Source: Diplonema papillatum
Taxonomy: Eukaryota; Euglenozoa; Diplonemea; Diplonemida; Diplonemidae
NCBI GenBank assembly: GCA_030068145.1
Contig: JAPJBO010000686.1
Location: 1 to 64,000 of the forward strand
DNA length: 64,000 nucleotides
Direction: 5' to 3'
The translations under genes and the position numbers were made by a program. Every line of letters begins with the position of its first letter. Position 1 is the first letter of the stretch. Shown here piece after piece: positions 8,869 through 19,222 of the stretch. Below the pieces are notes generated by a model, which saw only the letters and a program-made list of their open reading frames with translations, searched no databases and was not told the DNA's origin.

Positions 8869-11222
8869 TCAGAGACTTCCCGCCACAGTGTCCTTTGAGA
8901 ACGCGCACGACGACGGGCGGCCCGAGCTTTCTTGCTCAGTTTGGGTGTGTGCAGCTGCCTCTGTTGCTGTGTACCTTCCTGGTAAGGGTACCTTCCGTGG
9001 CTTCTGGACTTCTCTTTTTGATCTTTTTTGGGGGGGGAGGTTTTTCCTTTCAGAGCGAGCTGCCGCTTCGGCTTCCGCCCGATCCCGGAACTGCGTCTCA
9101 CGCCGTGCAAGGACTTGCTGAGACTGCTTGGCCAAGCATGCTGACTTGGGATCGGAGAAAGTGGCGGAACGAGACTCGACGCGGAGGACATCCTTTTGTC
9201 TTCCCCCTTCGGCATCCCAGTACCCCTTCCCGTGCGACGACTCCCAGAAGTTGACGGTCCAGTTGAAGGAGTTCCTCCACAGGTGGAGGGCCGTCAACAT
9301 GAAACGGTTCTTGAAGTGACTGCCTCCATCACTAAAGGAGAACAGTCCCCCCGCCCACATGTTCCTCACAACCCCGTACTCAAGAAAAAAGGTGTGGAGG
9401 GTTTGGACCGCCTGGAACGAGTCCTCTTTTGTGTCGTCACTCAGGTAGAAGACGCAATGCGAGCGGAACACTCGTTTGTCCGGCAGGTACGCAGGGTCCA
9501 GTTTCCTGATGATGAACACCAGCATCGACATGCGTTGCTGTCCATACGCAATCTGCTGCGGACCCTCGTGGATCTGAGAGATGTACTTCGCGGAGTAGTC
9601 GAAGAACAGGATTGCCTGATCTACGCGCAGCCGCGTTTCCAGCTCCTTGAGGGAGGCCTTTTGATTGAGATCCGTGTCGTGATGGTCTTTGTACTTTTTC
9701 ATTTGATCTTTCAAGATCATCCGGTACTCAATCAGAGAGGCGCACCTCTCCTCAACTTCCCACACAGTTACGTCCTGTGGCTTCCCAGTTGTTTTGTTCT
9801 TTACCTTTTTTTTTTGGGCAACGAGGACTTTGTATGTCACTGTTTCCTCATCGGCAGGTGCAAAAGCCCCGTTTCCCTTCCCGATGAGCACTGGGGTTGT
9901 ATCATTTTCGTGTTCTTCTGGAGAGGTCGGTGGTGAGAGGGAGCGGGGGGTGATGTTTTCTTCTTGCTCTTCCGTTTTCACACTTCTTCTTGCTTGTCTT
10001 CTCCTTCATTGTCGTCGTCTCCGAACGCCAGCACCCGACTCACATCTGGCACATTGTCGAGACAGAGGAGGGGAAGTAATGCCCCGTCATCCAGTTGGTG
10101 CACGTCCCTGGCCGCGTTTGCGCATGAGTCACAGACGGCGGTGTGCTCTGAGAACTTGTCCCAGCGCGCGAACCCGTCGAGACAGAGTTGGGCTTCGTGG
10201 TGCCTGGGGCACCGAATCCGGGGATCCTTCGGTGTCTGGCAGACCCAGTGGGGACGAAGCCGCAAGAAGGTGGTCCTGCTGGCGATTCTCAGGTTACACC
10301 AGCCCTTGGCAGCTGCCTCCGCTTCCCACCAGTTGACGAAGTCCCTGTACAGGGTGCCAAATGGAACGGGGCAGAAGTGCTTGAGGACCCAACCCTTCTG
10401 GGGATCCTTCTCGTCTGTCGGGGCTTTCTCGCCTGTTTCCGCGTCATGCAGCCGAAGCCTGACTCCGCCCACAATCGGAACGGCATTTACCTCCCAGAAC
10501 GAGGATATCACGCGCATCACCGACACGCGCTCCACGCCGTCAGACACCAAGGTGCGAAGAAAACACTTCCGACTCTTCCCAAACTCGTTCACGTGCCTTC
10601 TCACCTCTTGCATGACGGTCTTCCGCTCTCGTTTGGAAGGAGGAAAGAGGTCAGCGACCGCGGCCGGAAGGGGGCGGGATCCACACGACTTGCGCACGAA
10701 AGAGATGAGCACGGCCCGGTTGCGTCCGTGATTCTCGTGCCACAGGGCGGCCAAGGCCTCGGCCGGGTAGGCACGTCTCTTCTTCGGAGGATGTGGAGAA
10801 GGGCAAGGTGCCCGCCTCTTCCGCGAAACAGTGGGGGGCTCCGCCGGGCGCTGCTCAGCGTCGAGCACGAGGCCGCGAGGGCGATACCTTGCTGCCACAG
10901 TCGGCGGTGTTGCATTGGTATCCGGGGACGGGAGAAGAGTCGGCGGTGTTGTGTTGGTATCCGGGGACACTGGGGTGAGGAGGAGATGCCGTACTTTTTG
11001 ATAGCACGGATTGCAGACAACTGGGGCTGTCGACCGCAGCGCAAGCAACGCGATGAAGTCGTTCTTCGCGAAGATCGCGTTGCTGACCTCCTTCACCCCC
11101 TCCGCATCCTTCTTCAGGGCCGCCTGAAGAGGGCGCTTCGGGACGCGGGAGGTGTTGCATGCAGAGCATGCATCCGACCTCAGCGCTATTGTCTCCACAC
11201 AAGCGATGCAAAACAACATCAC
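8869..11222 (-). pseudogene. DDE-like transposase of the 6.8-kb element, split by a frameshift at ~9980
   Basis: The N-terminal frame (11222 down to 9978, 414 codons, ATG start) has paired cysteines (CIACVE, CSAC, CNPC), a proline-rich linker and basic patches. The C-terminal frame (9981 down to 8869, 370 codons) follows with a 4-base GTGA overlap in another frame; together they look like one protein of ~780 residues broken by one indel. In the second part Asp128 (FFDYSAKY), Asp218 (FSDGGSHFKNR) and the motif HGKGYWDAEGGRQK (250-263) resemble the acidic catalytic positions of eukaryotic DDE transposases in which a D-G-x-x-x-x-F-K motif precedes an HGKG-D-GG-K motif. I think Sola-like is nearest, but the family name is tentative. 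The C-terminus is basic. Programmed frameshifting is possible, though a disabled copy is more likely. Confidence 0.6.
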
Positions 11223-11276
11223 GTACTAAGAGATAACCGCGACACCGCAAATCGCCACAGATTATTTGTATTAGGC

Positions 11277-11610
11277 GGTCGCGGTCGAAGACGGCAACCC
11301 GCGCGAGGAGTAAGGTTGATAACCAGAATGACAGTCATAATGGCCATGCCGAAGGCAAGGTTGCGTTGCAGGAGGAGAAACTGGTGCTTGGCCGAGGATA
11401 AGATGGCTATGGCGGCAGGGGCAGAACAGAGAGACAGCGAGTCCTTCTTGTGGGGTAGTCACGCCTTCACAGTCCCAAGACCCCCGCCCACTTGCATACA
11501 GCCGTCGACTGGCCTTTCCCAAGAGGACGAGTTGGAATGCAGGTACCATCTCCGGACAGCTTCCGGTTTCTCCCAGGAGTAGAGGAGCTGATGCAAACGC
11601 CACCTGGGCT
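11277..11610. repeat. ~300-bp dispersed repeat, copy 1
   Basis: Shares GGTCGAAGACGGCAA and GAGGAGTAAGGTTGATAACC with 13499-13760 in the same order. Its end (GACGAGTTGGAATGCAGG, then an ACC-rich stretch), read on the opposite strand, resembles the (TC)n-tailed repeat ends at 16600 and 53460. Confidence 0.7.
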
Positions 11611-11873
11611 TCTGAACGTGATTGCGGATCACCTTCTTGCCCAAACCCAAGAGGGATTGGAGTGTCGGAATGGCGCGCAAGGAGAGGCTCTGGCTTGTTT
11701 GCTTCTTTCGCTGGTGAGAGGGAGACTTCGGACACGGCAAAGCCTTGCGTTCTTCGGGCTCTGCATCCTTCTGTTCCAGAGATCTTGCCCACAACAACAT
11801 TAGCCTTAAATGGCATGCTTCGGGTGAGGGCATGTAGTTTATCAAGAAGTAACTTCTAATCAGCTTCCCTTCC

Positions 11874-12455
11874 ATGCAGACACAAGTTGGACTCAAGCAC
11901 ATCCTTTCGTCTATCACCGGACTCTTGATTGCGTGCTGCCAATTTTACCTGTGGGCTGTCCAAGATATCTCGATCGGTCAGGCCTCTGCCATCCGTCACG
12001 ATAACGCGATTATTTTCAAGGACCAGTACAAGCACGCAATGGTAGCAACTGATCTTTTCCTTCAGTCCTCTTGGGGAACGTTGAGGGGGCCCGGTAGCGA
12101 GCTTTACTTAGGTTCCTGCAAGCGTGAGCCAACCGACTTCTGCGAGTCCTACGATAGCGTTCGAGTCTACATTCCAACGAATCCTTCATGCCACGGCGTC
12201 ACGAAAGCACCACCCCCGACACCCCGAAGGCTCCATTTTTCAGAAGGCTTGGCCCTTCTGTTGAAAGCCCGAGCAAGAGGAACCGTTTTGCTCACTCCAA
12301 AGCTCCCGGTTTGGCGCCGGTGCGTGGCGTTTGAAAAAATTCACTACAAAAGAAAAGACACCCCAAGGTCAGTTCCCCGTAGTTCCCAAGGCTTGCAAGG
12401 CTTGAGTCGGAGGCAGCACAGGGCCACAACCCCGTCCGCTCTGCCCTGCGGCTGA
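11874..12455 (+). CDS. uncharacterised open frame, 193 codons
   Basis: An ATG at 11874 opens 193 codons inside the 6.8-kb element on the strand opposite the transposase. The first ~100 residues look protein-like: one short hydrophobic stretch (ITGLLIACCQFYLW, residues ~14-27) and mixed composition (SSWGTLRGPGSELYLGSCK). The last third is basic and low in quality. I recognise no domain, and there is no second copy in the window to compare. It could be a captured exon, an accessory protein of the element or chance. Low confidence. Confidence 0.2.
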   Translation: MQTQVGLKHILSSITGLLIACCQFYLWAVQDISIGQASAIRHDNAIIFKDQYKHAMVATDLFLQSSWGTLRGPGSELYLGSCKREPTDFCESYDSVRVYIPTNPSCHGVTKAPPPTPRRLHFSEGLALLLKARARGTVLLTPKLPVWRRCVAFEKIHYKRKDTPRSVPRSSQGLQGLSRRQHRATTPSALPCG

Positions 12456-12660
12456 CCGTCTCGACGAGCTTGTGTTCAGCGCGAGCGCCAAGCCCTAAGA
12501 TGCGCCAAGCCTTGATGCTTTAGTTTGGGAAATCGGTAGCCACTTGACCCGTAGGCCCGTGGCTCTGCAGTACCGCCGAACACGTGAAGCTTGGCTCCCG
12601 TGTAGCAGGCTTTCCCTGGTACCCTGACTGCAAGGAAGAATCAGGGGATTAGTTTCTGTT
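12456..12660. other. no gene recognised
   Basis: Short spacer between the uncharacterised frame and the hairpin; nothing recognisable. Confidence 0.4.
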
Positions 12661-12689
12661 GCAGATTTAGACCGTCGGTCTAAATCTGC
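12661..12689. repeat. perfect 13-bp inverted repeat (hairpin)
   Basis: GCAGATTTAGACC, a 3-base loop, then the exact reverse complement. A half site (GGTCTAAATCTGCAAA) occurs at 15867-15882. A poly-A run follows at about 12707-12721. Possibly a repeat terminus. Confidence 0.7.
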
Positions 12690-12863
12690 AAACCGGACTT
12701 GGCCGGGAAAAAAAAAAAAAAGTTCAAAAAACGGTGTTCAAAGTAAATATAGGTGGGGGGTGTGGTGTTTAGCAGTGTGCTGAAGGTGCTGGAAGAGAGG
12801 TAGTGATCCTTCCGTCCTCCTGGAGCTCAAGAGCTTCCAGGAGGGGAGGACCCCCTTTCCTAT

Positions 12864-13073
12864 CATGCAGGGTCAGAACCTTGTGTCTTTTTAAAACGCT
12901 CCCGCAGGGCCGATGGACCCCAAAAAAAAATTTTGGCAAAAAAAAAAAGTGCACAACTTCCGCCAAAATTACCGCAGAGTTTGTTCCAAAATTTTAAAAT
13001 TCAAAAACCCATTTTTTTTCCGGAAACAAATTTTTGGCCATTTCCAAAAGACACAAGGTTCTGACCCTGCATG
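12864..13073. mobile_element. CATGCAGGG MITE, complete copy, 4-bp TSD
   Basis: 210 bp. Starts CATGCAGGGTCAGAACCTTG and ends with the inverse terminus GGTTCTGACCCTGCATG. Direct repeats CTAT lie immediately outside (12860-12863 and 13074-13077). It is non-coding with an A/T-rich interior. Confidence 0.8.
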
Positions 13074-13147
13074 CTATATTGGGCATGACCCCTTTTCCCG
13101 AACTGGGGGGGTCGGCGACGCGCACGCGTCCCCCCAAGGATGGCAAC

Positions 13148-13215
13148 AATAAAATACACTTGTATTTTATTCGTTGTATTTTATTGTATTTTATTGTATT
13201 TTATTCTGGAGAATT
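13148..13215. repeat. (TGTATTTTAT)n microsatellite
   Basis: Several copies of a 10-bp TGTATTTTAT unit. A second array lies at 14108-14175. Confidence 0.85.
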
Positions 13216-13498
13216 TGTATTTAATACAAGTCTGTATTTGGAATCCCATTTGCCTGTAGTTGACATATCTTTATTTTGCCTGTATCCACCTCGTCCAGAC
13301 GAAAATATCGGGAAATTTCGGAGAAATTCGGGGAGTTTCGGGGTATTTCCTTTGCGGCGTAAGGACTCGCCATCATCGAAGACAGAGACGTGCACTCCGC
13401 GGCGGGCAGAGGTGCAAGATAAGGTACCGTGACGAAGAGAGGTGGCACGAAGAGGTTGTCACGAAAGTAGTCCTAACCACCAGGACCAGGGGCAGTGA

Positions 13499-13760
13499 AG
13501 GTCGAAGACGGCAATTCGAGCGAGGAGTAAGGTTGATAACCAAAATGAGAGGCACGATGGCCATCCCGAAAGCAGGGTTGCAGGATGATGCTTGGGCGAG
13601 GATAGGCGACTGGGACAGAGAGATAACGCAAGTCCACCTTCTGGACCTTCTGGTGGGCCTCCACCCACCTGCATAAGGTCGTCGACTGACCTTTCCCGAG
13701 ACGAGTTGGAATGCGGGTACCATCTTTCCGGAGATTTCCGGTTCCTCCCGTACTCTACAA
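13499..13760. repeat. ~300-bp dispersed repeat, copy 2
   Basis: Diverged direct copy of 11277-11610, with the same GAGGAGTAAGGTTGATAACC core. Confidence 0.7.
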
Positions 13761-14344
13761 CTCCCCACATAAGTGAACGTGGACTCCGAAGTGTGACACT
13801 GGGTGCACGTAGTCAGAATTCCGTGACGCAGAGAGGGTGTTCAGCTTCATGGGGTGGCAAAGTGAAAAGCGCCTTCTTGGCGAGAGTCCACGCCACCACA
13901 AATATGGGCAGGTCTTGACAAGTTAGTTGCCGATATCGACCGGAAAAACAAAGCTGCCGAGGAAACTAAGAAGCGCAAGGAAAAGCAGGCTGAAGCCAAG
14001 GAAAAAGTCGTAGATGTAGTCGAGAATCAGGGATCATTTAGAGTCACACACACAAAGACATGTCAAAAACATCAACCACAAGGCAGCTGCACTGTAGCCT
14101 ACAGGGTCTGTATTTTATTCTGTATTTAATTGTATTTTATTGTATTTTATTGTATTTTATTGTATTTTATTATTGAAACTGCCGACTGTGGAGGACAACA
14201 AACAGTCAAATGAGGTTTTTTTTAAAATAAATTTTTTTATCACATCTTACGACTGTAAGAATAACATCGAACAATAACCAACGCTACTTCCACTTCTTCG
14301 AGCCAACGAGCCTTCATGCGAACAGCGCAAGCGTAACCTCTGTC
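13761..14344. other. no gene; contains second (TGTATTTTAT)n array
   Basis: Only a microsatellite at about 14108-14175 and A/T-rich DNA up to the right inverted repeat of the 6.8-kb element. Confidence 0.55.
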
Positions 14345-14813
14345 ACTCAAACCCTCCAACCACCCCCCCCCGTACCCCGAGGACAACCCTCAAAACCCCA
14401 ACTTCCCCTCTCCCCCTCCCCCCCTTCTTTTTCTCCCCCATTTCTTTTTCCTTTTTTCATCCCCTAATCCGTGCCTCGTAACACACAGCCGCCGATCAAC
14501 ACGAAACCACCCAGAAGAAAAGCCAGGCACCGGGATCTTCCTGACGAGCACGCAACCCGGTGAACTTAATCAAGAGTCGAAGATTAGCGTCGAAACTTCC
14601 TGGCTTTTCACGCCGCAGCAGAACGACCACACCCTACCCAAACCCAAGCACCCTCTAAACGCGTTAGGGGACTTCACAAGGTTTCACAACGGAGTGACAC
14701 AACACCCGAAACGAGTCGCACTCTTTTACTTTTCTCAACCCCCCGCCATACCCAAGCCTCTACGGTCAACCGGAGACTTTAAAATACCGACCTTCTAATC
14801 CACAAATAACGCT
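14345..14813. repeat. right terminal inverted repeat of the 6.8-kb element
   Basis: Reverse complement of 7978-8483. The outer ~250 bp occur again, as a separate insertion, at 16740-16990. Confidence 0.75.
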
Positions 14814-14874
14814 TGAAATTGTATTTAATTATTTGACCCTTGTATTATACCATCTTTGCGTCCCCCCCCCCCTC

Positions 14875-15007
14875 CAAACCAGACTCACACCGCAGTCCTG
14901 TCTGCAGACACTCAGGTTCCACGCTGATGATGGTCCGCCTTATGTGTCCGTGGCTTAAAGGACCGAAACACGGCGCAGACGGGACCAGTGCGGTGTTGAG
15001 CACATAC
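14875..15007. repeat. repeat shared with 24357-24485
   Basis: The segment containing CTGTCTGCAGACACTCAGG and GATGATGGTCCGCCTTATG occurs twice, here and at 24357-24485, with few differences. It ends where the MITE at 15008 begins. Confidence 0.75.
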
Positions 15008-15216
15008 CATGCAGGGTCAAAACCTTGTGTCTTTTTAAAACGCTCCCGCGGGGCCGATGGACCCCAAAAAAAAAAGTTGGAAAAAAAATTTCGCTCAACT
15101 TCAGCAAAAATTACTGCAGAGTTTGTTCCAAAATTTTAAAATTCAAAAAAACCCAATTTTTTTCTGGAATTTTTTTTTGCCATTTCCAAAAAGACACAAG
15201 GTTTTGACCCTGCATG
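15008..15216. mobile_element. CATGCAGGG MITE, complete copy, 4-bp TSD
   Basis: 209 bp. Ends CATGCAGGGTCAAAACCTTG and its inverse. Flanked by ATAC at 15004-15007 and 15217-15220. Interior is close to the copy at 12864. Confidence 0.82.
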
Positions 15217-15939
15217 ATACCCATTCCAAGCACGTTCTTGCAACCCCCCCCCTTCCCTCCCCCCCTGCTGCTGAGCCTCCGCTGCTGAGACCCAGCCGCT
15301 GCCGTTCAATTGCGTTCAGCTGCGGGTCGGCAGCCACTGTGCTTACCGGGCCAAGGTCCTGTTTGACAGTTGAGTATCACACACGAGCTAAGAGTTGCCC
15401 ACACATGATAAAGGGGGCGGAGTTATTTTTGCCCAAATTTTCCGCCGCGCCTTCGGCGCGATGTTGCTAAAAATAACGCTAAAAATGTTGTTGTAAGCAC
15501 GGCGGTGCACACCAAAACCGTGGACCTATCATCATAAGAATCATAGGAAAATAGGTCCCCAGGTCGCCCCCCTTCAGCTGCCTGACGAGACTGTCTGTTT
15601 ACGATTTTGACTGTTTTTGGAGCGCGTCCCCCCACAGGGAACCCAGAAGCATTCGGAAAACCCCGAAAAGCTTGATCCAGGCTGGTGTACGTTGAAAAAA
15701 CGCCCGCAGAAATTACTGACGGGGTGACCATAATTGACCCATGAAGGACCCATGAAGACCCCTCTTTTGCCGAACGAAGTTGTGGAGATGTGTCGGCTCT
15801 GCCCCAAGACGCCGTACATCGGCGAAAACGGCACTGAAACACCGCCCAAAACCACCCCATAGTAACGGTCTAAATCTGCAAATCCCGGAAGCCTTCAAAC
15901 TAATACCCTGGAAGAATTGAAAAAAAAAAAAAAAATCTG
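15217..15939. other. no gene recognised
   Basis: Contains the half-palindrome GGTCTAAATCTGCAAA at 15867-15882. Otherwise no coding frame or repeat that I recognise. Confidence 0.45.
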
Positions 15940-16094
15940 TACGCCCATATGGGATCGTCGGAAACACAAAAAAGAACGTGGGGGGCCCAAGACTACACTC
16001 CACGAAGGAATGTACTTGGTGTCGGTCACAAACAGTCCCGGACATGGCTAGCCATAACCCAGAACGAAAGCGTGCACCAAATATACAACCCGTA

Positions 16095-16150
16095 ACCACA
16101 TAGCCCTTTCTTGCTCTAAGAGAACCCATTCATGAACGGTCACACGGTGA
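16095..16150. repeat. short repeat shared with 29477-29530
   Basis: Both places carry CATGAACGGTCACACGGT preceded by a TAGCCCTTTCTTGCTCT segment. Confidence 0.7.
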
Positions 16151-16371
16151 CCCTGAACCCCCGGAATTTCAAGCGAACTTTAACTCTAAAAACCCCTTCC
16201 CCTACGGGCTACGCTCTAGGCGGCTACCCCCCCCCTACCTTCCTACATTGTCGTTTTCGAATTGTATGGTGTTTGGTGTCTTATTTTACAGTTTGCTCCA
16301 AAGACAGCTGGAATGACGCCAAACCCGTGTCCCCTCAGGACGTAGCCTTCGCTCAATGGAAGCTGAAGTTT

Positions 16372-16650
16372 CCCATCAAGGTGTTAGCCGCCGCCGTAGG
16401 CCGCGCAGTCGCGAGGAAGAAGAGGGCCCGCAGCGTTACAAGGCGGCGATCTCCCGCGAGACGAGCTCACCCGCCGGCCAGAGCGCCCGCTGCAGCACCA
16501 ACTCCGGTGCCGCCACTCACAGAGCCGCAACCTGCAGCGCGCCTCCGGAGCGACTTACGCCCGCCGTAGCAGTGCGAAGAGAAGTGAGGAGACCGGAAAC
16601 TCCCCGGAGAGATGGTCCCTGCACTCTAACTCGTCTCTCTCTCTCTCTTA
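16372..16650 (+). mobile_element. (TC)n-tailed interspersed repeat, copy 1
   Basis: Nearly identical to 53235-53527, and its last third also to 22860-22955. All end in ATGGTCCCTGCACTCTAACT followed by CG(TC)n. A common 3' end with a simple-repeat tail suggests a SINE or the 3' end of a non-LTR retroelement. The unit keeps an open frame (Ala/Arg/Pro-rich, to ~16569) in two copies, but coding is unproven. Confidence 0.6.
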
Positions 16651-16739
16651 TTTGGTACCCACGCTCTTATTTGGTACCCACGAAATCCCGTATTGCGCAG
16701 TCTGTTGTTGTCGAGTTATAGTTCGCTTGAGAATCCCCT

Positions 16740-16990
16740 TAATTAATCAAGAGTCGAAGATTAGCGTCGAAACTTCCTGGCTTTTCACGCCGTAGCAGAA
16801 CGACCACACCCTACCCAATCCCAAGCACCCCCTAAACGCGTTAGGGGACTTCACAAGGTTTCACAACGGAGTGACACAACACCCGAAACGAGCTGCACCC
16901 TCTCACTATTCTCAACCCCCCGCCATACTCAAGCCCTCTACGGTCAACCGGAGACTTTAAAATACCGACCTTCTAATCCACAAATAACGC
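16740..16990. mobile_element. 251-bp solo copy of the 6.8-kb element's end, with 11-bp direct repeats
   Basis: Matches 14565-14813. It is flanked by identical GAGAATCCCCT at 16729-16739 and 16991-17001, so it is a separate insertion and not a leftover of the neighbouring element. Confidence 0.7.
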
Positions 16991-17029
16991 GAGAATCCCC
17001 TACGGCGACGCGACGTGACGCATTGGCAA

Positions 17030-17170
17030 ATTATGGATGACTTCGCAGCGCGCAACGCCACCGTTATGAGAAGTGTATGCAAGCGGGTCTGCAACCAAGT
17101 GCCCAGCGGAAAGGCGGCAGAGTGGGCATCCTGGCTCAAGCATGAGTTTAAGTCTAGCTCGATACAGTAA
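17030..17170 (+). pseudogene. decayed copy of the small repeat-borne gene at 58968-59272
   Basis: About 140 bp follow the 3' part of that frame (ATGACTTCGCAGCGCGCAAC, then the CCCAGCGGAAA and AAGTCTAGCTCG blocks, then TAA) with many substitutions and small indels. No intact frame remains. Confidence 0.6.
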
Positions 17171-17349
17171 AGCTTCTTATCCCAGCCCCCCCGTCCACCG
17201 ACCACATGCACCTGAACCTCACAAAACAAGCAAAAGGTCGAAAGACACCAATCTGCACGTCCCACGGGATCGTCGGAAAAAAAAAAAAAAAAAGAAAACG
17301 GATTTTCGCTCCCTCGAAACACACGCTTCGCTCCTCCGCATCATGTGAG

Positions 17350-18000
17350 TACAGTCCTAGCAGGTGGAAACTGTGGAAACAAACCCACCTCGTGCGGAGT
17401 ACGTGTTCTAGCTGGTGGACACTACGGAAGCATACTCGCCTCGCGCAGATTCCATATAGGAGCGGGTTCCATGTAGGTGTACTGTTAGCTGGTGAATACT
17501 CACCTCATGCATATCACGCGTAGATGTACTTCTAGCTGGTGACCACTACGAAAGCACACACACCTCATGCAGATTACATTAGGTGTACTGATAGCTGGTG
17601 GATACTAGGAGCATACCTACCTCAAGCGGGTTCCATGTAGGTGTACTGTTAGCTGGTGAATACTCACCTCATGCATATCACGCGTAGATGTACTTCTAGC
17701 TGGTGACCACTACGAAAGCACACACACCTCATGCAGATTACATTAGGTGTACTGCTAGCTGGTGGATACTAGGAGCATACCTACCTCAAGCGAGGTGTAC
17801 TGTTGGCTGTGGATACCATGAATGCATACCCACCTCACGCGTGGAGTACATGTTGCTGTACAGCTAGCTGGTGGACACTACGAAATCATATACCTCTTGC
17901 AGAATACGTGTAGGTGTACAGCTAGCTGGTGGAGGCAAGCATAGCCCTGCTAGCTTGAGTACTATGAAATCATACTCACCTCGTGCGGCGTCGCGCGTTT
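17350..18000. repeat. degenerate minisatellite (TAGCTGGTG...ACTC/ACACACCTCATGCA)
   Basis: Irregular units built from AGCTGGTGGACACTACGAAA, CACCTCATGCAGATTAC and TAGGTGTACTG blocks; one ~165-bp unit is repeated almost exactly (about 17460 and 17630). The blocks resemble the 5' flank of the J-domain gene at 19080-19150, so the array probably grew from that flank. Confidence 0.7.
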
Positions 18001-18033
18001 CCCAGGTGTGTAAACTAGAAAAAGGAAGCAAGC

Positions 18034-18160
18034 ATGCAGCGCACGCTGTCCGGGCCGTGGCCAGCGCTTTTTTGGACCTGAACCCGTTCAGTGAGCTGTG
18101 GTGAGCCTCGTGCGCTCCTCTTGCCACAGCGTGAAAGGCGTCGTTCTGCATACACACTTC
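18034..18160 (+). pseudogene. truncated copy A of the J-domain/AlgH gene
   Basis: Starts with ATGCAGCGCACGCTGTCCGG, the gene's first codons, with its 5' flank. It keeps ~25 codons, then jumps to the part encoding CLVRSSRHSVKGVV. Large internal deletion and frameshift. Confidence 0.75.
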
Positions 18161-18224
18161 ATGCAGATCACGTGTGGGTGTAGAAATGTGTGTGTTAGCC
18201 TGTCCTACGAATCATACTCAGAGT

Positions 18225-18535
18225 ACATGTAGGTGTACTGCTAGCAGGTAAGCATACTCACAAGCGGATTCGCGTGTGGGTGTATAATGTGCGTGTTAGC
18301 CTGTCCTACGAAATCATACTCAGTACATGTAGGTGTACTGCTAGCAGGTAAGCATACTCACAAGCGGATTCGCGTGTGGGTGTATAATGTGCGTGTTAGC
18401 CTGTCCTACGAAATCATACTCAGTACATGTAGGTGTACTGCTAGCAGGTAAGCATACTCACAAGCGGATTCGCGTGTGGGTGTATAATGTGCGTGTTAGC
18501 CTGTCCTACGAAATCATACTCAGTACATGTAGGTG
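18225..18535. repeat. 100-bp tandem repeat, about three copies
   Basis: CAGTACATGTAGGTGTACTG recurs at 18321, 18421 and 18521, an exact 100-bp period. The unit is made of sequence also found in the J-domain gene's 5' flank (GTGTTAGCCTGTC(C/A)TACGAA). Confidence 0.9.
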
Positions 18536-18654
18536 TACCGTCGCTTGCTGGTGAACACTATGAAAGCATACTCGCCTCAAGCGGATTCGCGCAAATTCCC
18601 GTCTCAACTCTAAAACACAGGTGTTTATTGAAAAATAGAAAAAAGGAAGAAAAC

Positions 18655-19020
18655 ATGCGGCGCACCGCAGTCCGGGCCGTGGCCAGCGCTCTGCTGGGCG
18701 TCGCCGAGTCAGCGGGGCCGTCGGACTGGTTCGCGTAGTTCACCCAGACATCAACGCCGCGTCTTCGTCGGTCCACCGGATGCAGGAAGTGAACTGGGCG
18801 TAGTCCAGCACCGCGCCGCCGACGCCACGCCGCACCAGGCCCCCCAGCCCAGCGAGGCGACCCCTTCGCGTGCGGGGTCGAGCGATCCGTCTAAATCGTG
18901 CCCTTTTGGACCGCCCAACCCGGACTGGGCTCTTCCTCCGAGGCATTGGTGGAGCGAAGCTTGGGCGGTTGACGGGTTCCTTTGGCCACAGCGTGAAAGG
19001 CGGCGTTCTGCCATCACACT
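18655..19020 (+). pseudogene. internally deleted copy B of the J-domain/AlgH gene
   Basis: Begins ATGCGGCGCACCGCAGTCC like the intact gene and follows it to the HSVKGGV region. At least four short internal blocks are missing, including the codons for LDLNPFSV and ELRRAYLS, and the frame is lost. Several deletion edges share 2-4 bases (for example CTG), suggesting slippage or microhomology repair. It carries the gene's 5' flank with the CACAGGTGTTTATTG element. Confidence 0.85.
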
Positions 19021-19222
19021 TCATGCAGATCACGTGTGGGTATATAATGTGTGTGTTAGCCTGTCATACGAAATCATACTCAGAGTACATGTAGGTGCAC
19101 CGTCGTTTGCTGGTGAACACTATGAAAGCAAACTCACCTCAAGCGGATTCGCGCGTTTTCCCGCCTCAACTCTAAAACACAGGTGTTTATTGGAAAATAG
19201 AAGAAAAAAAAAGGAAGCAAGC

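Larger units (their letters stand above)
7978..14813. mobile_element. 6.8-kb DNA transposon with ~0.5-kb terminal inverted repeats
   Basis: The left end begins AGCGTTATTTGTGGATTAG at 7978 and the same sequence in reverse complement ends at 14813. The similarity continues inward to about 8483 on the left and 14345 on the right, with one ~130-bp insertion in the left arm. Between the arms lie a split transposase on the minus strand (8869-11222), a ~300-bp direct repeat pair (11277 and 13499) and a nested small element (12864-13073). I see no convincing target duplication next to the outermost bases. An alternative is two inverted copies of one repeat flanking unrelated DNA, because other copies of the arm occur at 16740-16990 and, in part, at 33104-33130 and 37615-37655. 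Confidence 0.5.
15940..17285. mobile_element. degenerate repeat unit bounded by GGATCGTCGGAAA boxes
   Basis: Both ends carry TCTG(T/C)ACG...GGGATCGTCGGAAA (about 15940-15975 and 17250-17285). The same arrangement frames 58744-59400. Near the right end (17030-17170) lies a decayed copy of the reading frame at 59130-59272. The unit is interrupted by a (TC)n-tailed repeat (16372-16650) and a 251-bp insertion (16740-16990). Confidence 0.45.

Noticed and set aside
10188..11582. 464-codon + strand frame opposite the transposase
   Set aside because: Antisense shadow; low-complexity basic sequence with no motif, whereas the minus strand shows DDE-like motifs.
18225..18535. Regular 100-bp repeats considered as a CRISPR array
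   Set aside because: Whole units repeat without unique spacers; the organism is eukaryotic and the unit comes from the neighbouring gene's flank.
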